Below are positions 63,720 to 64,000 of a stretch of 64,000 nucleotides of DNA, piece after piece. Source of the stretch: Pseudomonas sp. LS1212 (GTDB lineage Bacteria > Pseudomonadota > Gammaproteobacteria > Pseudomonadales > Pseudomonadaceae); NCBI RefSeq assembly GCF_024741815.1, contig NZ_CP102951.1:2309001-2373000 (forward strand). The letters run 5' to 3'. The notes under the pieces are model-generated. The model was not told the origin of the DNA and did no database searches. It was given only the letters and a program-made list of their open reading frames with translations. The first letter of the stretch is position 1. Each line of letters starts with the position of its first letter. Both the position numbers and the translations under genes were made by a program.

Positions 63720-64000
63720 TTAGAGACGTTCAACCAACCACGGCAACACTTCCTCGCACGACGCCTCAATCTTCAAATCCATCAAGTCATCAGCACGAGT
63801 CTTCCCCAGATTGATCGCAAACAGCGGCTTGCGCTGTTCAGCCATCATCCGGCACAAGCGAAACGCGGAATACGCCATCAACGAAGAGCCCACCACCAAC
63901 AAGCCGGCTGCTTGTTCGACCGAGCGGGTGGCCTTGGCTGCAGTGGCCTGGGCCACATTATCGCCAAAAAACACCACGTCCGGCTTCAACCGTTCACCGG
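63720..64000 (-). CDS. Sirtuin (Sir2/CobB-like) NAD-dependent deacylase, C-terminal part
   Basis: The visible 93 or so residues hold GERLKPDVVFFGDNV, LLVVGSSLMAYSAFRL and LFAINLGKTRADDL, the NAD-binding and C-terminal part of the sirtuin fold. The frame is open to the window end, so the gene starts beyond 64000 and the catalytic histidine is not seen. Confidence 0.9.
   Translation of the reverse strand, partial: GERLKPDVVFFGDNVAQATAAKATRSVEQAAGLLVVGSSLMAYSAFRLCRMMAEQRKPLFAINLGKTRADDLMDLKIEASCEEVLPWLVERL

Overview
The window is high-GC proteobacterial DNA that reads as a Pseudomonas chromosome of the putida/fluorescens type. The grounds are the GcsR-controlled glycine-cleavage operon in its pseudomonad order, DUF3077 and other small Pseudomonas proteins, the paired REP palindromes, and the DmpR-type phenol hydroxylase cluster. 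No rRNA, tRNA or CRISPR array was seen.

Layout. 1-12.6 kb is an eroded accessory stretch. It holds the 3' end of an IS66 element that has cut off a trypsin-like protease gene, an intact IS21-family element (1970-4565) with a perfect 7-bp target duplication, truncated HD-phosphohydrolase, permease and antiporter remnants, and several small genes. It also holds a SotB exporter, a PhoD-like phosphatase and a YkgJ protein. 13-24.6 kb carries an agmatinase-family gene and gcsR, then gcvH-gcvP-glyA-sdaA-gcvT-lipA behind a clear sigma-54 promoter; together these degrade glycine and serine. 25.8-34.1 kb holds DUF1214 protein, sulfotransferase and DHH phosphoesterase genes in one coupled operon, a divergent SRPBCC gene, cysD-cysNC and a LuxR regulator. 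Read together they form a possible complete sulfation cycle: sulfate to PAPS, transfer to an acceptor, and recycling of the by-product PAP. One 15-bp motif lies 82-98 bp upstream of each of the three transcription units and points toward the gene.

34.2-38.3 kb holds a P1 (DmpA-like) aminopeptidase, a LuxR regulator, a nitrilase-type amidase and a PotF-like binding protein. 38.3-46.1 kb holds a DmpR/PhhR activator, the six-gene phenol hydroxylase dmpKLMNOP and a MetA-pathway outer-membrane protein. 46.3-46.9 kb holds an LRAT-fold protein whose upstream region has its own sigma-54 promoter and a second pair of DmpR-like sites, so it is probably an extra member of the phenol regulon.

47-52.7 kb holds a histidine phosphatase, a DUF3616 remnant, glcDEF (glycolate oxidase) and an OprD remnant. 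52.7-59.1 kb holds an RpiR regulator, a C45 peptidase, a polar amino-acid ABC importer, a class III aminotransferase and a carboxymuconolactone-decarboxylase-family protein. The gap between the ABC and aminotransferase genes carries two pairs of 17-bp TGCA-N9-TGCA-type sites, each pair offset by 28 bp. 59.1-64 kb holds xthA, an alkB-(truncated alkA)-ada alkylation-repair operon whose Ada has lost three of its four zinc cysteines, an Lrp regulator with a divergent EamA transporter, and the end of a sirtuin gene.

At least seven gene remnants lie between intact genes, so local gene decay is marked.
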